Shown: piece after piece, positions 1-8,573 of the stretch | Numbering within the stretch: the stretch's first letter is position 1 | Layout of the letters: each line of letters starts with the position of its first letter | From: Ignavibacteriaceae bacterium | GTDB lineage: Bacteria > Bacteroidota > Ignavibacteria > Ignavibacteriales > Ignavibacteriaceae | Direction of reading: 5' to 3' | Assembly: GCA_031292455.1 (NCBI GenBank) | Contig: JARLHC010000077.1 | Location: forward strand, 1 to 45,718 | DNA length: 45,718 nt | Program-made: the position numbers and the translations under genes | The notes under the pieces: generated by a model | Databases searched by the model: none | What the model was told of the DNA's origin: nothing | Seen by the model: the letters and a program-made list of their open reading frames with translations, nothing else

Positions 1-133
1 CTTAGATTATCATCGTTTCCAACGATAACCCGGCTTCTCGCTACATGGCTTTAGAGTTTTACCATGACGGGACTCAGCAGAATCGCAACTCTCCGACTCA
101 CCCGATTAGTAATGTCCAAGCTTAGCTTGGCGC
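1..133. other. Non-coding window edge with two short hairpins
   Basis: No credible reading frame lies in this stretch. It holds two 6-bp palindromes with 3-nt loops: ATCGTT/AACGAT at 12-26 and CCAAGC/GCTTGG at 116-130. The second sits four bases beyond the stop codon of the minus-strand gene that follows and could help end its transcript, but no T-run follows it on that strand. The stretch looks richer in G and C than its surroundings and I do not recognise it. Confidence 0.4.
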
Positions 134-3100
134 TCATTTCATCAGAACAAACTTTTTAATATCAGAATAACTGCCCGATTCCAACCTATAAAAATAAATT
201 CCGCTTGGAAGAGCATTTGCGTTGAATTGAACGGAATAAATACCTGCGGGTTTATTTTCATTAACCAAAACAGCAACCTTACTTCCAAGTATGTTGTATA
301 TAGTAATTTTAGTATGTCCTTCCCTGGAAAGCGAATAGTTAATTGTGGTGGAAGGATTAAACGGATTGGGGTAATTCTGCTGAAGTTTATAGGACAAACT
401 TTTATTGTTATCCCTGATTCCGGTGACCGGTCTGATAGCAAAATAATTCATCGAATAAACTGCCGGATTGGAAATGTCACTTATTCTTAATGCGCAATTC
501 TCTGAGGGAGTGTTCGGAACTGTCCACACATAGCTTCCTGATATACAGTCTGTACTTCCGATAATAGTGATCCATGATGTTCCCTGATCTGTAGAATATT
601 CTATCTTCACATTACTTACCATATTACTTTTCCATGACAAACTATACACTGATGCAATTGTAAGTGCTTCACTGGCAGCCGGAGAAGTAAGTTGTATAAA
701 AGGTGCATTAAAATCATTCAGTAATACTTTCTGTAACAGATTTTTAACACTTCCGGGGATGCCATTTATCTTATGTAAAGGCATACCGATAAAGAAGATG
801 TTTTTGCTGCTGTTTTCAAATCCGATATATCCCGATAGTTCCTTGTTGGGGAAATAATAAATGGGAGTAGCATTCGGAGTTAAATAGAATCCTCTTAACC
901 TCTGGAATGAAGTAGCTATTGTAAGTGCAGGATAACCGGAATGGCTTGTATCGCTAACCATTTTATTAGGGGCTATTACAGAAAGATATGAACTTGTATC
1001 AGAGCGGACAGGTAAAAATCCCTGAATCTGAGTAAGATTTATAGTCTGAGGAAAAAGCATTGAGAAGAAAATCTTTACCCCTGCGTTTGTAATTTTCTGT
1101 ACTGTTGCATTTGCAAGGTCAAGTGATGGGTTATTATCGGTATACCATAGAATATTATTAAATAACTTTGCTGTTTCAAAAAAAGTAAGATTGATATATG
1201 GGAGTGGTTGGTTTACTAAATCTATAATATCATATTTCCCGCTAAGGTTAAGGCTATCCATCATATTAGGATAAAAGGTACCCGGATTATCGTAGGCAGA
1301 ATAATTATTAACTAACGCAATTTTACCCTGGGGTTTTTTAACAAACCAACCAGGATTACTCTTTGGCTGGGTGGCAGAGCTTATCCAGGGTGATTTAGCA
1401 TTATAAATATCGATCGCCTGAACATAGAATACGTTATTTGAATTATAAACCAGTCCGGGAAGTTTTACTCTATTCCCAAGGGAATCTACCGGCTGGTTAG
1501 CAGGATCTCCATTTATATAAATATCCATTAAAGGGTTAGGATTACTGAAATCGCTTGTCCGAATAGTGATTGAATTTGTTGCTGCATTCAAGGTTACAAA
1601 ATGAGTTGTATCATTAAGAGCTATATTAATTTTCTGAATATTATTATTACCGTCGATATCGGCGGCATCCCAGCCAAAAGTCATAGCAGTAAATGAAGTA
1701 TCCGGATGAGTGGAGAGAGTGTTCCACGCTATCTGAGGGGGAGTATTAGTTGCCGAAATAGTGAAAACATCTTTACTAATCCATTGAATAGCCGGGAAAG
1801 CATTATAAGTTATTCGTATGTGGCAAGTTGTAGAAGGAGTGTTAGGAACCAACCATGAATAACTTTCAGTATTTGCCGGCGTAGCAGAAGTAATTGTAAT
1901 CCAATTTACACCATTATTTGTACTATATTCAATTTTAACATTGTCTGAAATACTACTCCTCCATGTTAAGTTATGCGGATAGCCAGCGACACAGTGTTCG
2001 TTCGCAACGGGAGATGTAAGTATAAGCGGATAAAAAGTATAATGATGAACAAGACCATCGCCATATATGTCTTCATGCGGATCGACTATGCCATTTCTAT
2101 TTAGATCATTACCGAAATAAGTGCTTAAAGCCATATCAGCATTGTTGTATAAATTAGTTCTTTCCAGTCTTGTATCTAAAGCGGTTGGTTCATCTCCAAA
2201 TTTCCCAGCGCATACAACTGCATAAGCAATATTTATTGATTCGCCGGGAGCAATATTCTTATAATATCCATGTGTGATTAGTTCTGATCTATCAGCGCCA
2301 GCAATTTTTAAAACATCAGGATTTATACCAGTATGGTAAAGAGGACCAGGCGAATTGTAATAGGGATTAAATCTATTAGTTCCACCGAACCATCCCTGCA
2401 TTTTTTGATATCTAACCAAATCTCCGGTAGGACCATCCGGAGGGGCAAAGAAATTGGGATCGGTGGTATTATTAAAGCCCCAGCTATTAAAGCAGGTAGC
2501 AGGGAGAGTATCCTTTCCGCCTGAGCCATTATCTACCAAAAACAATGAGTTTATAGTAGGAGTTGAGCCTAAATATAAAAATCCGACATAGCTATTAGTG
2601 TAAGGGACATCTCCATCAACATCAAAAGCGTAAGCCATATTTAAAGAATCATCGTACCCAACACCGCCATGTACATAAAAAGCCGCATTTTTGGTATAAC
2701 TAATTTTTACATCTCTTACAACCGCCTCTGTCCATAATCCCACATAGACACTATCTAACCACTTCCCGGTTATATTTGTAATAGTATAATTCTTAATAAC
2801 AAAGAAATTAGCATAGGAGAAATTCCATGCATAATTTTCTTCATGAACCGTAATACCTAAAGGATTGTGGTCTACAATGGGGGTACCATCAAGAGTATAT
2901 CTGTTGGTATCAGTAAAATCCGAAATGAAGTCCTGATGAGATATTGCAAGGGGGGTGTAATACCTTGAATCCAGGAGAGACGATCTTTCAACAACGGAAG
3001 AGCCATAATTGTTTGTGAATTCATATCCTGACCTACGATATCCGCTTGTATTATCAACAGCACCGGTCGTAACAAAAGGACCTGTTTTGGACAAGCTGTT

Positions 3101-3385
3101 AATTGTATTTTTTATAAAACCTCCGACCCATAGCCCCCCTTGGAAAATATGTTCAATACCACTGCCGATAGGGTATTCGCAGGAAGGCTGATGACCGAGC
3201 TGGGTAAGATTTACCAGTCCATTTCCATAAATACCATAATTGGACACAGCAAGACCAATATTGCCGACATTGGTATATTTGCTATTATCATCATCCAATG
3301 GTTTTGATAAATGTTTTTGCTGAGGGAGAGAGAAAGAGGAACAAATCAGAATAGCGGCTCCGACTAAGACACATTTAATGCCCAT
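134..3385 (-). CDS. Large T9SS-secreted protein with C-terminal sorting domain
   Basis: Secreted protein of 1083 residues, function unknown. The ATG at 3385 is chosen over an upstream frame extension because GGAGG lies at 3392-3396 and a signal peptide (MGIKCVLVGAAILICSSFS) begins there. Around residues 423-441 the stretch DLNRNGIVDPHED resembles a calcium-binding dockerin-type loop. Two copies of an Ig/fibronectin-like module share the pattern VKIEYSTxxGxxWITI...Y.W.VPNTPS (about residues 457-550 and 901-985). The last 85 residues form a T9SS type A sorting domain starting LQQNYPNPFNPSTT and ending in GIYFYRLESG...KKFVLMK. In this family the domain directs export across the outer membrane and is removed or anchored. 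Substrate or partner cannot be told from sequence. It is separated from neighbours and probably monocistronic. Confidence 0.85.
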   Translation of the reverse strand: MGIKCVLVGAAILICSSFSLPQQKHLSKPLDDDNSKYTNVGNIGLAVSNYGIYGNGLVNLTQLGHQPSCEYPIGSGIEHIFQGGLWVGGFIKNTINSLSKTGPFVTTGAVDNTSGYRRSGYEFTNNYGSSVVERSSLLDSRYYTPLAISHQDFISDFTDTNRYTLDGTPIVDHNPLGITVHEENYAWNFSYANFFVIKNYTITNITGKWLDSVYVGLWTEAVVRDVKISYTKNAAFYVHGGVGYDDSLNMAYAFDVDGDVPYTNSYVGFLYLGSTPTINSLFLVDNGSGGKDTLPATCFNSWGFNNTTDPNFFAPPDGPTGDLVRYQKMQGWFGGTNRFNPYYNSPGPLYHTGINPDVLKIAGADRSELITHGYYKNIAPGESINIAYAVVCAGKFGDEPTALDTRLERTNLYNNADMALSTYFGNDLNRNGIVDPHEDIYGDGLVHHYTFYPLILTSPVANEHCVAGYPHNLTWRSSISDNVKIEYSTNNGVNWITITSATPANTESYSWLVPNTPSTTCHIRITYNAFPAIQWISKDVFTISATNTPPQIAWNTLSTHPDTSFTAMTFGWDAADIDGNNNIQKINIALNDTTHFVTLNAATNSITIRTSDFSNPNPLMDIYINGDPANQPVDSLGNRVKLPGLVYNSNNVFYVQAIDIYNAKSPWISSATQPKSNPGWFVKKPQGKIALVNNYSAYDNPGTFYPNMMDSLNLSGKYDIIDLVNQPLPYINLTFFETAKLFNNILWYTDNNPSLDLANATVQKITNAGVKIFFSMLFPQTINLTQIQGFLPVRSDTSSYLSVIAPNKMVSDTSHSGYPALTIATSFQRLRGFYLTPNATPIYYFPNKELSGYIGFENSSKNIFFIGMPLHKINGIPGSVKNLLQKVLLNDFNAPFIQLTSPAASEALTIASVYSLSWKSNMVSNVKIEYSTDQGTSWITIIGSTDCISGSYVWTVPNTPSENCALRISDISNPAVYSMNYFAIRPVTGIRDNNKSLSYKLQQNYPNPFNPSTTINYSLSREGHTKITIYNILGSKVAVLVNENKPAGIYSVQFNANALPSGIYFYRLESGSYSDIKKFVLMK

Positions 3386-3487
3386 AATAAACCTCCAATC
3401 ATAGAATGTTAAAGTGATATTACGATAATTAAAGGAATAGAGCAAATATTTTTTTTGCTTCGAGGTTCAATCGGGTAATACTAATAT

Positions 3488-3519
3488 AAAAAAAAGCCGT
3501 CCCTATAATGGGGACGGCT
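3488..3519 (-). terminator. Rho-independent terminator of the SnoaL-like gene
   Basis: A perfect 9-bp stem (AGCCGTCCC at 3495-3503 with GGGACGGCT at 3511-3519, 7-nt loop) is followed on the minus strand by a run of T (the A-run at 3488-3494 on the plus strand). It lies about 85 bases after the stop codon of the SnoaL-like gene. Confidence 0.85.
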
Positions 3520-3602
3520 ACTCTTCGATCATTTGTATACTAACCGATTCTGATATTAGGAGGATCCGAAGATATCATGTCGTGATCATTAAAATATTTA
3601 TG

Positions 3603-3956
3603 TTAGTTGCCATAGAAGAACTGTTCCTTAACTATCTTACCGTTTTCCCATGTCTGAACAGCCACCTGAGTATATTTTCTAACGCCCCAATCCTTATGTG
3701 TATAATCAAATTCCCATACTACGAAAGAAGTGTTATCACCGAAGCCAACACTTTTTACAGATGCTCCACGGAAATCTGTAATGCTGGAAAAGAATTCTAT
3801 TTCACGCTGACGGTTCAGTTCTTTACCGACCATCGGTTCGCTTGAATTCTCCTGCATTACAACGTTATCGGCATAATATTTATCGAAAGCTTCTATTGCT
3901 TTGCCTGTTAAAACAAGGTTATTAAGATTTTCTAAATTTTTCTTGATTGATTCCAT
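3603..3956 (-). CDS. SnoaL-like / NTF2-fold protein
   Basis: A 117-residue protein with the length and pattern of the SnoaL-like branch of the NTF2-fold superfamily: an N-terminal helix pair (residues 1-30), then alternating strands with aromatic residues (FVVWEFDYTHKDW, about 74-86) and a closing strand GKIVKEQFFYG. Members are small cytoplasmic proteins that act as isomerases, hydrolases or simple ligand binders; the reaction here cannot be predicted. The ATG at 3956 has AAGGAG at 3964-3969. No signal peptide. It is transcribed alone: a Crp-like gene ends 104 bases upstream and a strong terminator lies downstream. Confidence 0.8.
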   Translation of the reverse strand: MESIKKNLENLNNLVLTGKAIEAFDKYYADNVVMQENSSEPMVGKELNRQREIEFFSSITDFRGASVKSVGFGDNTSFVVWEFDYTHKDWGVRKYTQVAVQTWENGKIVKEQFFYGN

Positions 3957-4036
3957 GATTTTACTCCTTAAGATTTTTTATTTTCTGTTTTTCTTATGGA
4001 GTAAACATAAGGAGGGAAAGGGAAGTCAGGAATAAG

Positions 4037-4063
4037 GTAGATTAAGAAATTAACTTAATCTAC
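4037..4063 (-). terminator. Hairpin spanning the end of the Crp-like gene
   Basis: A perfect 10-bp stem (GTAGATTAAG at 4037-4046, CTTAATCTAC at 4054-4063, 7-nt loop) includes the stop codon of the Crp-like gene at 4060-4062. The minus strand beyond it is pyrimidine-rich but has no true T-run, so termination is plausible rather than clear. Confidence 0.4.
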
Positions 4064-4659
4064 TTCAAGGTTTTAGAGGAGTCAACAAGTATTTTCTTTC
4101 TGATTTTGCTAAGGAATTCGGGAGTAATTCCGAGATATGAAGCTATATGTATCTGGGGCAGCCGCTGTTCAAACAGGGGGTATTTATTAATAAACTCAAG
4201 ATATCTTTCCTCCGCTGATCTGCTAATTGTTGATATAATCCTCTGTTCAAATGTAATGAATGCATTCTGAAGAAGTATTCTGAAAAAGCGTTCAAGCTTA
4301 GGGATCTTGACATAAAGTTCTTCCATAGATGGGTAGTCCAGCTGCAAAACATCGCTGTCTTCCAGTGCTTCAATAAAGAGGGAACCGGGTTTTTTAGTCA
4401 GAAAGCTTGCCATATCTCCAATCCACCAGTCCTCTATAGCAAACTGGACATTATGTTCGAACCCATTTTCATCTACATAATAGGAGCGGAGGCAGCCCTT
4501 ATTAACAAAATTCTGGTACCTGCTTATTTCGCCAGCCTCGCCAAGGAACTGATGCCGTTTAACTTTCTTTGATCTTAATGAAGAGCAGAATATTTCCTTT
4601 TCTTCATCAGTTAATTCGATGTGCCTTTGTAAGTTTTGCAGTATAAGGTTGAATTCCAT
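4060..4659 (-). CDS. Crp/Fnr-family transcriptional regulator
   Basis: A 199-residue DNA-binding regulator of the Bacteroidetes-type Crp/Fnr group. Residues 1-115 fit a cyclic-nucleotide-binding beta-roll (GEAGEISRYQNFVNKGCLRSYY, then EDWWIGDMASFL). A long dimerisation helix follows (about 115-150), and a short winged helix-turn-helix occupies about 167-190 (LPQIHIASYLGITPEFLSKI). The canonical cAMP phosphate-binding arginine motif is absent, so the ligand is unknown. No cysteine cluster for an FNR-type iron-sulfur centre is seen. The ATG at 4659 is preferred to the TTG at 4674 because the GGAAGAAAG ribosome-binding site lies just upstream. That site is buried in a 13-bp inverted repeat (4660-4701). 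It follows the bcp gene by about 50 bases and could be cotranscribed with it. Confidence 0.85.
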   Translation of the reverse strand: MEFNLILQNLQRHIELTDEEKEIFCSSLRSKKVKRHQFLGEAGEISRYQNFVNKGCLRSYYVDENGFEHNVQFAIEDWWIGDMASFLTKKPGSLFIEALEDSDVLQLDYPSMEELYVKIPKLERFFRILLQNAFITFEQRIISTISRSAEERYLEFINKYPLFEQRLPQIHIASYLGITPEFLSKIRKKILVDSSKTLK

Positions 4660-4701
4660 GTATCTTTCTTCCAAATATTCTAAAATACGGAAGAAAGATA
4701 C
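4660..4701 (-). promoter_or_regulatory. 13-bp inverted repeat over the RBS of the Crp-like gene
   Basis: GTATCTTTCTTCC (4660-4672) and its exact complement GGAAGAAAGATAC (4689-4701) flank a 16-bp AT-rich spacer. On the transcript the downstream arm contains the Shine-Dalgarno-like GGAAGAAAG and ends directly at the AUG. It can act as a translation-blocking hairpin, as a DNA operator for an autoregulating dimer, or both. The pairing is seen; the role is inferred. Confidence 0.6.
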
Positions 4702-4711
4702 GGAAAATATT

Positions 4712-5230
4712 TTACTTTAACGTTAAGGCTTTATCCAATACCATCTTGGAATGATTTGCTATATCCTTGACCTCTATTATATCAGCAATTTTGGAATTCT
4801 TATCGACAATAAATGTTACTCTCTTATCAAAGCCAAGTATTCCGACCACGTCATATTCTTTGGAAACTTTCTTATCAGCATCAGAAAGGAGAGGGAAGTT
4901 AAGCTTGTAATCATCAACGAATTTTTTAATAGCAGGTTTATCATCAACGCTGATACCGAGTACAGGAATATTATTTTCCTTGAATTTGCTCCAATCGTCT
5001 CTGATTCCACAGGCTTCTTTAGTGCATCCGGGAGTACTTGCTTTAGGGTAGAAATAAACTATTACAGGTGACTTTCCTTTATAATCGGAAAGTGTATATG
5101 ATTTTCCGAACGCATCCTGCAGTGTAAAATCGGGGGCTTTATCTCCTACTTTCAACTTCATATCACTCTTTGCAGAAACAGCATATATGGCTATCAAAGC
5201 TATAGCGACAATAATTATAATCTTTAACAT
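4712..5230 (-). CDS. bcp: Thioredoxin-dependent peroxiredoxin, Bcp/PrxQ type
   Basis: Reduces hydrogen peroxide and organic hydroperoxides using thioredoxin. The 172-residue protein has the AhpC/TSA fold: GDKAPDFTLQD at residues 29-39, then peroxidatic Cys69 in STPGCTKEACG with Cys74 five residues on, the spacing of the one-subunit disulfide of Bcp/PrxQ. A conserved TFIVD strand lies near 138-142. Residues 1-20 are hydrophobic (LKIIIIVAIALIAIYAVSA), so unlike cytoplasmic Bcp this copy is probably exported or anchored to the inner membrane facing the periplasm. The start has AGGAGT eight bases upstream. It lies upstream of the Crp-like gene on the same strand, which would fit peroxide defence linked to that regulator, but this link is inference. 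Confidence 0.92.
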   Translation of the reverse strand: MLKIIIIVAIALIAIYAVSAKSDMKLKVGDKAPDFTLQDAFGKSYTLSDYKGKSPVIVYFYPKASTPGCTKEACGIRDDWSKFKENNIPVLGISVDDKPAIKKFVDDYKLNFPLLSDADKKVSKEYDVVGILGFDKRVTFIVDKNSKIADIIEVKDIANHSKMVLDKALTLK

Positions 5231-5271
5231 ACAAACTCCTATTTAATTTCATCCGTATGCTTTAGTCCTGT

Positions 5272-6576
5272 TTATTTAGTTTCATCAATAGTTCTTGAGA
5301 AAATATAATCTACATTCTGAAGCAAATTATTATTATCGAATATATTTAATATTTCTTCCTTTGTAAGGTATTTCGTCACTTCCGGAGATTTGATCAATTC
5401 TTCTTTAAGGTGCAGATTTATATCTTTCTGCACATTCATTGATATTTGCTGAATGATCCTATAGGCATCTTCCCGGGGTGCACCTTTATTGGTCATTTTT
5501 AACAGAGCTGCCTGAGAGAAGATCAGTCCTCTTGTTAAATTAAGATTCCTCATCATATTCTCAGGATAGATAACCAAATCTTTGATCAGATTTGTCATTT
5601 GGTCAAGCATATAGTAAAGGACAATACAGCTATCGGGAATAATTATTCTTTCGACAGATGAATGTGATATATCTCTTTCGTGCCATAAGGCAACATTTTC
5701 AAGAGCTGCCGCAGAGTTGCTACGAAGTATTCTTGCAAGGCCGGATATTTTTTCACTTATTATAGGATTTCTTTTATGAGGCATAGCAGAAGAACCTTTC
5801 TGTCCGGGGGAAAAATACTCTTCCACCTCCTGAACTTCCGATCTTTGCAGGTGGCGAATCTCAGTTGCAATTTTTTCAAGAGAAGCACCGATTATTGCAA
5901 GTACAGTCATGAATTCCGCATGTCTATCCCGCTGGATTATCTGAGTAGAGATTGGAGCAGGGGAGAGACCTAATTTACTGCATACATATTCCTCCACTTT
6001 AGGGGAGAGATGTTCAAATGTTCCGACAGCACCTGATATTTTTCCTACGCTAATTATTTTAACAGCATTTTGGAGCCGGGTGATATCTCTTAATATTTCT
6101 TCATACCAGAGGGCAAATTTTAATCCCATAGTAGTGGGTTCAGCGTGCATTCCATGGGATCGGCCGACGCAAATAGTATGCTTATGTTCGAGGGCTCTCT
6201 TTTTTAATTCAGATTTTAGCTCATGCAATCTTTTAAGCAGAAGATCGCCGGAAGTTTTCATCTGAAGGGATAAAGTAGTATCAAGAATATCGGAAGAAGT
6301 CATACCATAATGTATATGCCTGGATTCAGATCCAAGGGATTCGGCGACATTAGTAAGAAAAGCTATTACATCATGTTTTGTAGTTTCTTCAATTTCCAAT
6401 ATACGATTAACATCATACTTTGCATTCCGTTTAATTAAATCCAAATCCTCTTTTGGGATATCACCCATTGAAGATCTGGCCTCGCAGGCCAGAATTTCTA
6501 CTTTCAGCCATGAATCAAATTTGAATTGATCACTCCAGATTCTTCCCATAGCCGGAAGTGTATAACGTTGGATCAT
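5272..6576 (-). CDS. purB: Adenylosuccinate lyase
   Basis: Catalyses two purine steps: SAICAR to AICAR plus fumarate, and adenylosuccinate to AMP plus fumarate. The 434-residue length fits the bacterial enzyme. The fumarase/aspartase superfamily signature GSSAMPHKRNP sits at residues 261-271, in the flexible loop that carries the catalytic serine. GRSHGMHAEPTTMG at 138-151 supplies the general acid/base histidine (His141), and TSSDILDT at 93-100 is the first conserved block. It is the last gene of plsY-htrA-purB; its ATG overlaps the htrA stop codon by four bases, so translational coupling is likely. Confidence 0.97.
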   Translation of the reverse strand: MIQRYTLPAMGRIWSDQFKFDSWLKVEILACEARSSMGDIPKEDLDLIKRNAKYDVNRILEIEETTKHDVIAFLTNVAESLGSESRHIHYGMTSSDILDTTLSLQMKTSGDLLLKRLHELKSELKKRALEHKHTICVGRSHGMHAEPTTMGLKFALWYEEILRDITRLQNAVKIISVGKISGAVGTFEHLSPKVEEYVCSKLGLSPAPISTQIIQRDRHAEFMTVLAIIGASLEKIATEIRHLQRSEVQEVEEYFSPGQKGSSAMPHKRNPIISEKISGLARILRSNSAAALENVALWHERDISHSSVERIIIPDSCIVLYYMLDQMTNLIKDLVIYPENMMRNLNLTRGLIFSQAALLKMTNKGAPREDAYRIIQQISMNVQKDINLHLKEELIKSPEVTKYLTKEEILNIFDNNNLLQNVDYIFSRTIDETK

Positions 6577-7736
6577 TTTTTCTCCAGCTTTAATTTTTCA
6601 ATGAGTGGTGTGTTATCACGAAGTATGCTGATATCAATTGTTTGTCCTGTTCTGAATTCCTGGAAAACTCCATTAAGCATCTGATCATTTGAAATTGAGT
6701 ATCTATCGACTTTAGAGATTATATCCCCAACCTTAAGACCTGCTCTGCTGGCAGAAGAATTAGGTACAATTTGAGTAATAATAACACCTTTAGTTGTTTT
6801 GAGGTTATAATAATTTGCTATACCCTCATCAATATTTTGAATTACCATTCCGACACTAAAGTCGCGCTCTATTTTTCCTTTTGCTTTAAGTTCGGTAATA
6901 ATTTTTTTGATTTTGTTGATAGGAATTGCAAAACCGAGTCCAATATTTCCCTGAACGCCGCCGGCAGTATAAATTATAGTATTCATACCTATAACTTCGC
7001 CGAGACTGTTAACGAGAGGTCCTCCGCTGTTTCCGCCATTGATAGCGGCATCCGTTTGAATCATATTAAGGTAATACCTATAGTCTATTGGTTCAAGATT
7101 CAAGCCCGTGGAAGAAACCACACCTACAGTGACCGTAGGTTTATCATTTACCTCAAACAAACCGAAGGGATTTCCCAATGCGATAACCCATTCACCTATA
7201 ATTACATCATCAGAATTACCGAATATTACAAAGGGAAGGTTTGTCCTATTAATTTTTAACAGGCAGATATCGGAAGACTTATCGCTTCCGATTAATTTAG
7301 CGGGAACCTGTTCGCCGTTAGTCATAGTAACTGTAATTTCAGAGGCATTTCCTGCAACGTGGTCATTGGTAACGATATACCCATCAGAGGAGATCAGATA
7401 TCCTGAACCTAAGCTTTTCACTTTCTGATTATAAGACTGGTTTCCGAAGAACTGTTTAAAGAAAGGGTCATTATTAAACATAGAGCCGAATGGATCCTGA
7501 TATTGGACAACCTGGGTTACATTTATACCAACGATAGCCGGGCTAACTTTTTTAACAGTTTCTGTTATAATGTTATGACGCGAATTTGTTATATCATCAT
7601 TCTTCTGCTGAACATATTCAGGGTTGTTATTTGATTCATGATACAGCGTATCTTTATTTTCAATAAAAAATATCATGGAACCGGAGAAGATCAGGAATGC
7701 CAAAGCAAGGGAAAGAATTTTTTTCTTAGTCAACAT
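6573..7736 (-). CDS. htrA: HtrA/DegP-type periplasmic serine protease
   Basis: A 387-residue envelope quality-control protease that degrades or chaperones misfolded proteins. Residues 5-25 form an N-terminal signal or anchor helix. The trypsin-like domain has the triad His126 (TNDHVAGNA), Asp156 (SSDICLLKI) and Ser237 (GGNSGGPL). A single PDZ domain follows at about 285-380, with a GVIITQIVPNSSASRAGLKVGD core. One PDZ and the N-terminal anchor make it closer to DegS/HtrA of Gram-positives than to two-PDZ DegP. The start overlaps the plsY stop by one base (TAATG), and its own stop overlaps purB by four bases, so the three genes form one tightly packed operon. Confidence 0.95.
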   Translation of the reverse strand: MLTKKKILSLALAFLIFSGSMIFFIENKDTLYHESNNNPEYVQQKNDDITNSRHNIITETVKKVSPAIVGINVTQVVQYQDPFGSMFNNDPFFKQFFGNQSYNQKVKSLGSGYLISSDGYIVTNDHVAGNASEITVTMTNGEQVPAKLIGSDKSSDICLLKINRTNLPFVIFGNSDDVIIGEWVIALGNPFGLFEVNDKPTVTVGVVSSTGLNLEPIDYRYYLNMIQTDAAINGGNSGGPLVNSLGEVIGMNTIIYTAGGVQGNIGLGFAIPINKIKKIITELKAKGKIERDFSVGMVIQNIDEGIANYYNLKTTKGVIITQIVPNSSASRAGLKVGDIISKVDRYSISNDQMLNGVFQEFRTGQTIDISILRDNTPLIEKLKLEKK

Positions 7737-8365
7737 TATTTAATCCTTTTTTTAATAAAATTAAACTGTGTTAATTGTTCCATCATGGGATCAATGTGTC
7801 TGATAAAAATAATAATAAGTAACGAAGTTGAGAAAAACATAAGAGAAGATATTGAATCTGCCTTAGGGAACGAGTAGTTAAATGCAGTTTGAGGGAAAGA
7901 TAAAATTACTATAAGAGCAATAAAGTTTGCGAATATATTTCCGAGCAATATATTTCTTTTAATGAGGTAAACGATTATCCAGGTTGTTATCCACACTGCA
8001 GGAATAAACGGAGCGATAAGAAGAGTGCCGCCGAGAGATGTGGCTAAACCTCTTCCCCCTTTGAATTTTATCCATGGATTATAACAATGACTTAATACAG
8101 CACAGAGGAGGGAGATTGCCGGGTAACAAAATCCGAATGGGAAAAACAACAAAGGGATATAGACACTTAAGAGTCCTTTTATTGCATCAATAAAAAAGAC
8201 CATCAGCCCCGTTACTTTGGAAGAAGTAATATCGAAAGAATTCATAGCACCGACATTTCCGGTTCCTTCGGTTAAAATATTTATTCCTTTTCTTTTTAAT
8301 AGAAGGTAGGCGGTTGGAACCGAACCCAAAAGGTAGCCAATGACAGAACTTAATAAATAATACAT
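7736..8365 (-). CDS. plsY: Glycerol-3-phosphate acyltransferase PlsY
   Basis: Integral inner-membrane enzyme that transfers an acyl group from acyl-phosphate to glycerol-3-phosphate, the first step of phospholipid synthesis. The 209-residue protein is strongly hydrophobic with about five to seven membrane segments. The three PlsY loop motifs are recognisable: LGSVPTAYLL at 13-22, GTGNVGAMN at 34-42 (usually GSGNIGATN), and KFKGGRGLATSLG at 100-112. It is the first gene of the operon with htrA and purB. A TAnnTTTG element lies 26-33 bases upstream of its ATG on the minus strand. Confidence 0.95.
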   Translation of the reverse strand: MYYLLSSVIGYLLGSVPTAYLLLKRKGINILTEGTGNVGAMNSFDITSSKVTGLMVFFIDAIKGLLSVYIPLLFFPFGFCYPAISLLCAVLSHCYNPWIKFKGGRGLATSLGGTLLIAPFIPAVWITTWIIVYLIKRNILLGNIFANFIALIVILSFPQTAFNYSFPKADSISSLMFFSTSLLIIIFIRHIDPMMEQLTQFNFIKKRIK

Positions 8366-8390
8366 TATGATTTTTATATTTTATTTAATG

Positions 8391-8398
8391 CAAAATTA
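8391..8398 (-). promoter_or_regulatory. Putative Bacteroidetes-type promoter -7 element for plsY operon
   Basis: On the minus strand the sequence reads TAATTTTG, an exact match to the Bacteroidetes -7 consensus TAnnTTTG, 25 bases upstream of the plsY ATG. The nearest upstream TTG is about 27 bases away, longer than usual, so the -33 element is unclear. Confidence 0.45.
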
Positions 8399-8496
8399 CT
8401 AAAAAAAAATTATGATTAAACTTGACAAAGAGCTGATAAACTTTTACATTAAAATAAGTGATATAACCTTCCCCAAAGACAATCCCCATGAAATTG

Positions 8497-8536
8497 AGTG
8501 CGCTAAAGTGTGGTAAAGTGCGCTTAAGTGCGCTAA
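8497..8536. repeat. Four tandem 10-bp repeats, AGTGCGCTAA
   Basis: Units at 8497-8506, 8507-8516, 8517-8526 and 8527-8536 read AGTGCGCTAA, AGTGTGGTAA, AGTGCGCTTA and AGTGCGCTAA. The period is close to one turn of the DNA helix, which would place protein contacts on one face. They lie midway between the plsY and nuo starts. Confidence 0.85.
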
Positions 8537-8552
8537 AAGTCGTAATATTCCA

Positions 8553-8573
8553 GGTAGCAAGCCGGTAGCAAGC
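8553..8573. repeat. Direct repeat GGTAGCAAGC x2
   Basis: Two exact copies of GGTAGCAAGC at 8553-8562 and 8564-8573, an 11-bp period, 17 bases after the 10-bp repeat block. Confidence 0.8.

Noticed and set aside
1-133. End of an insertion sequence
   Set aside because: Composition is different and small palindromes are present, but no transposase frame or paired terminal repeat can be seen at the window edge.
8497-8573. CRISPR-like array
   Set aside because: Units are only 10-11 bp and abut with no spacers.
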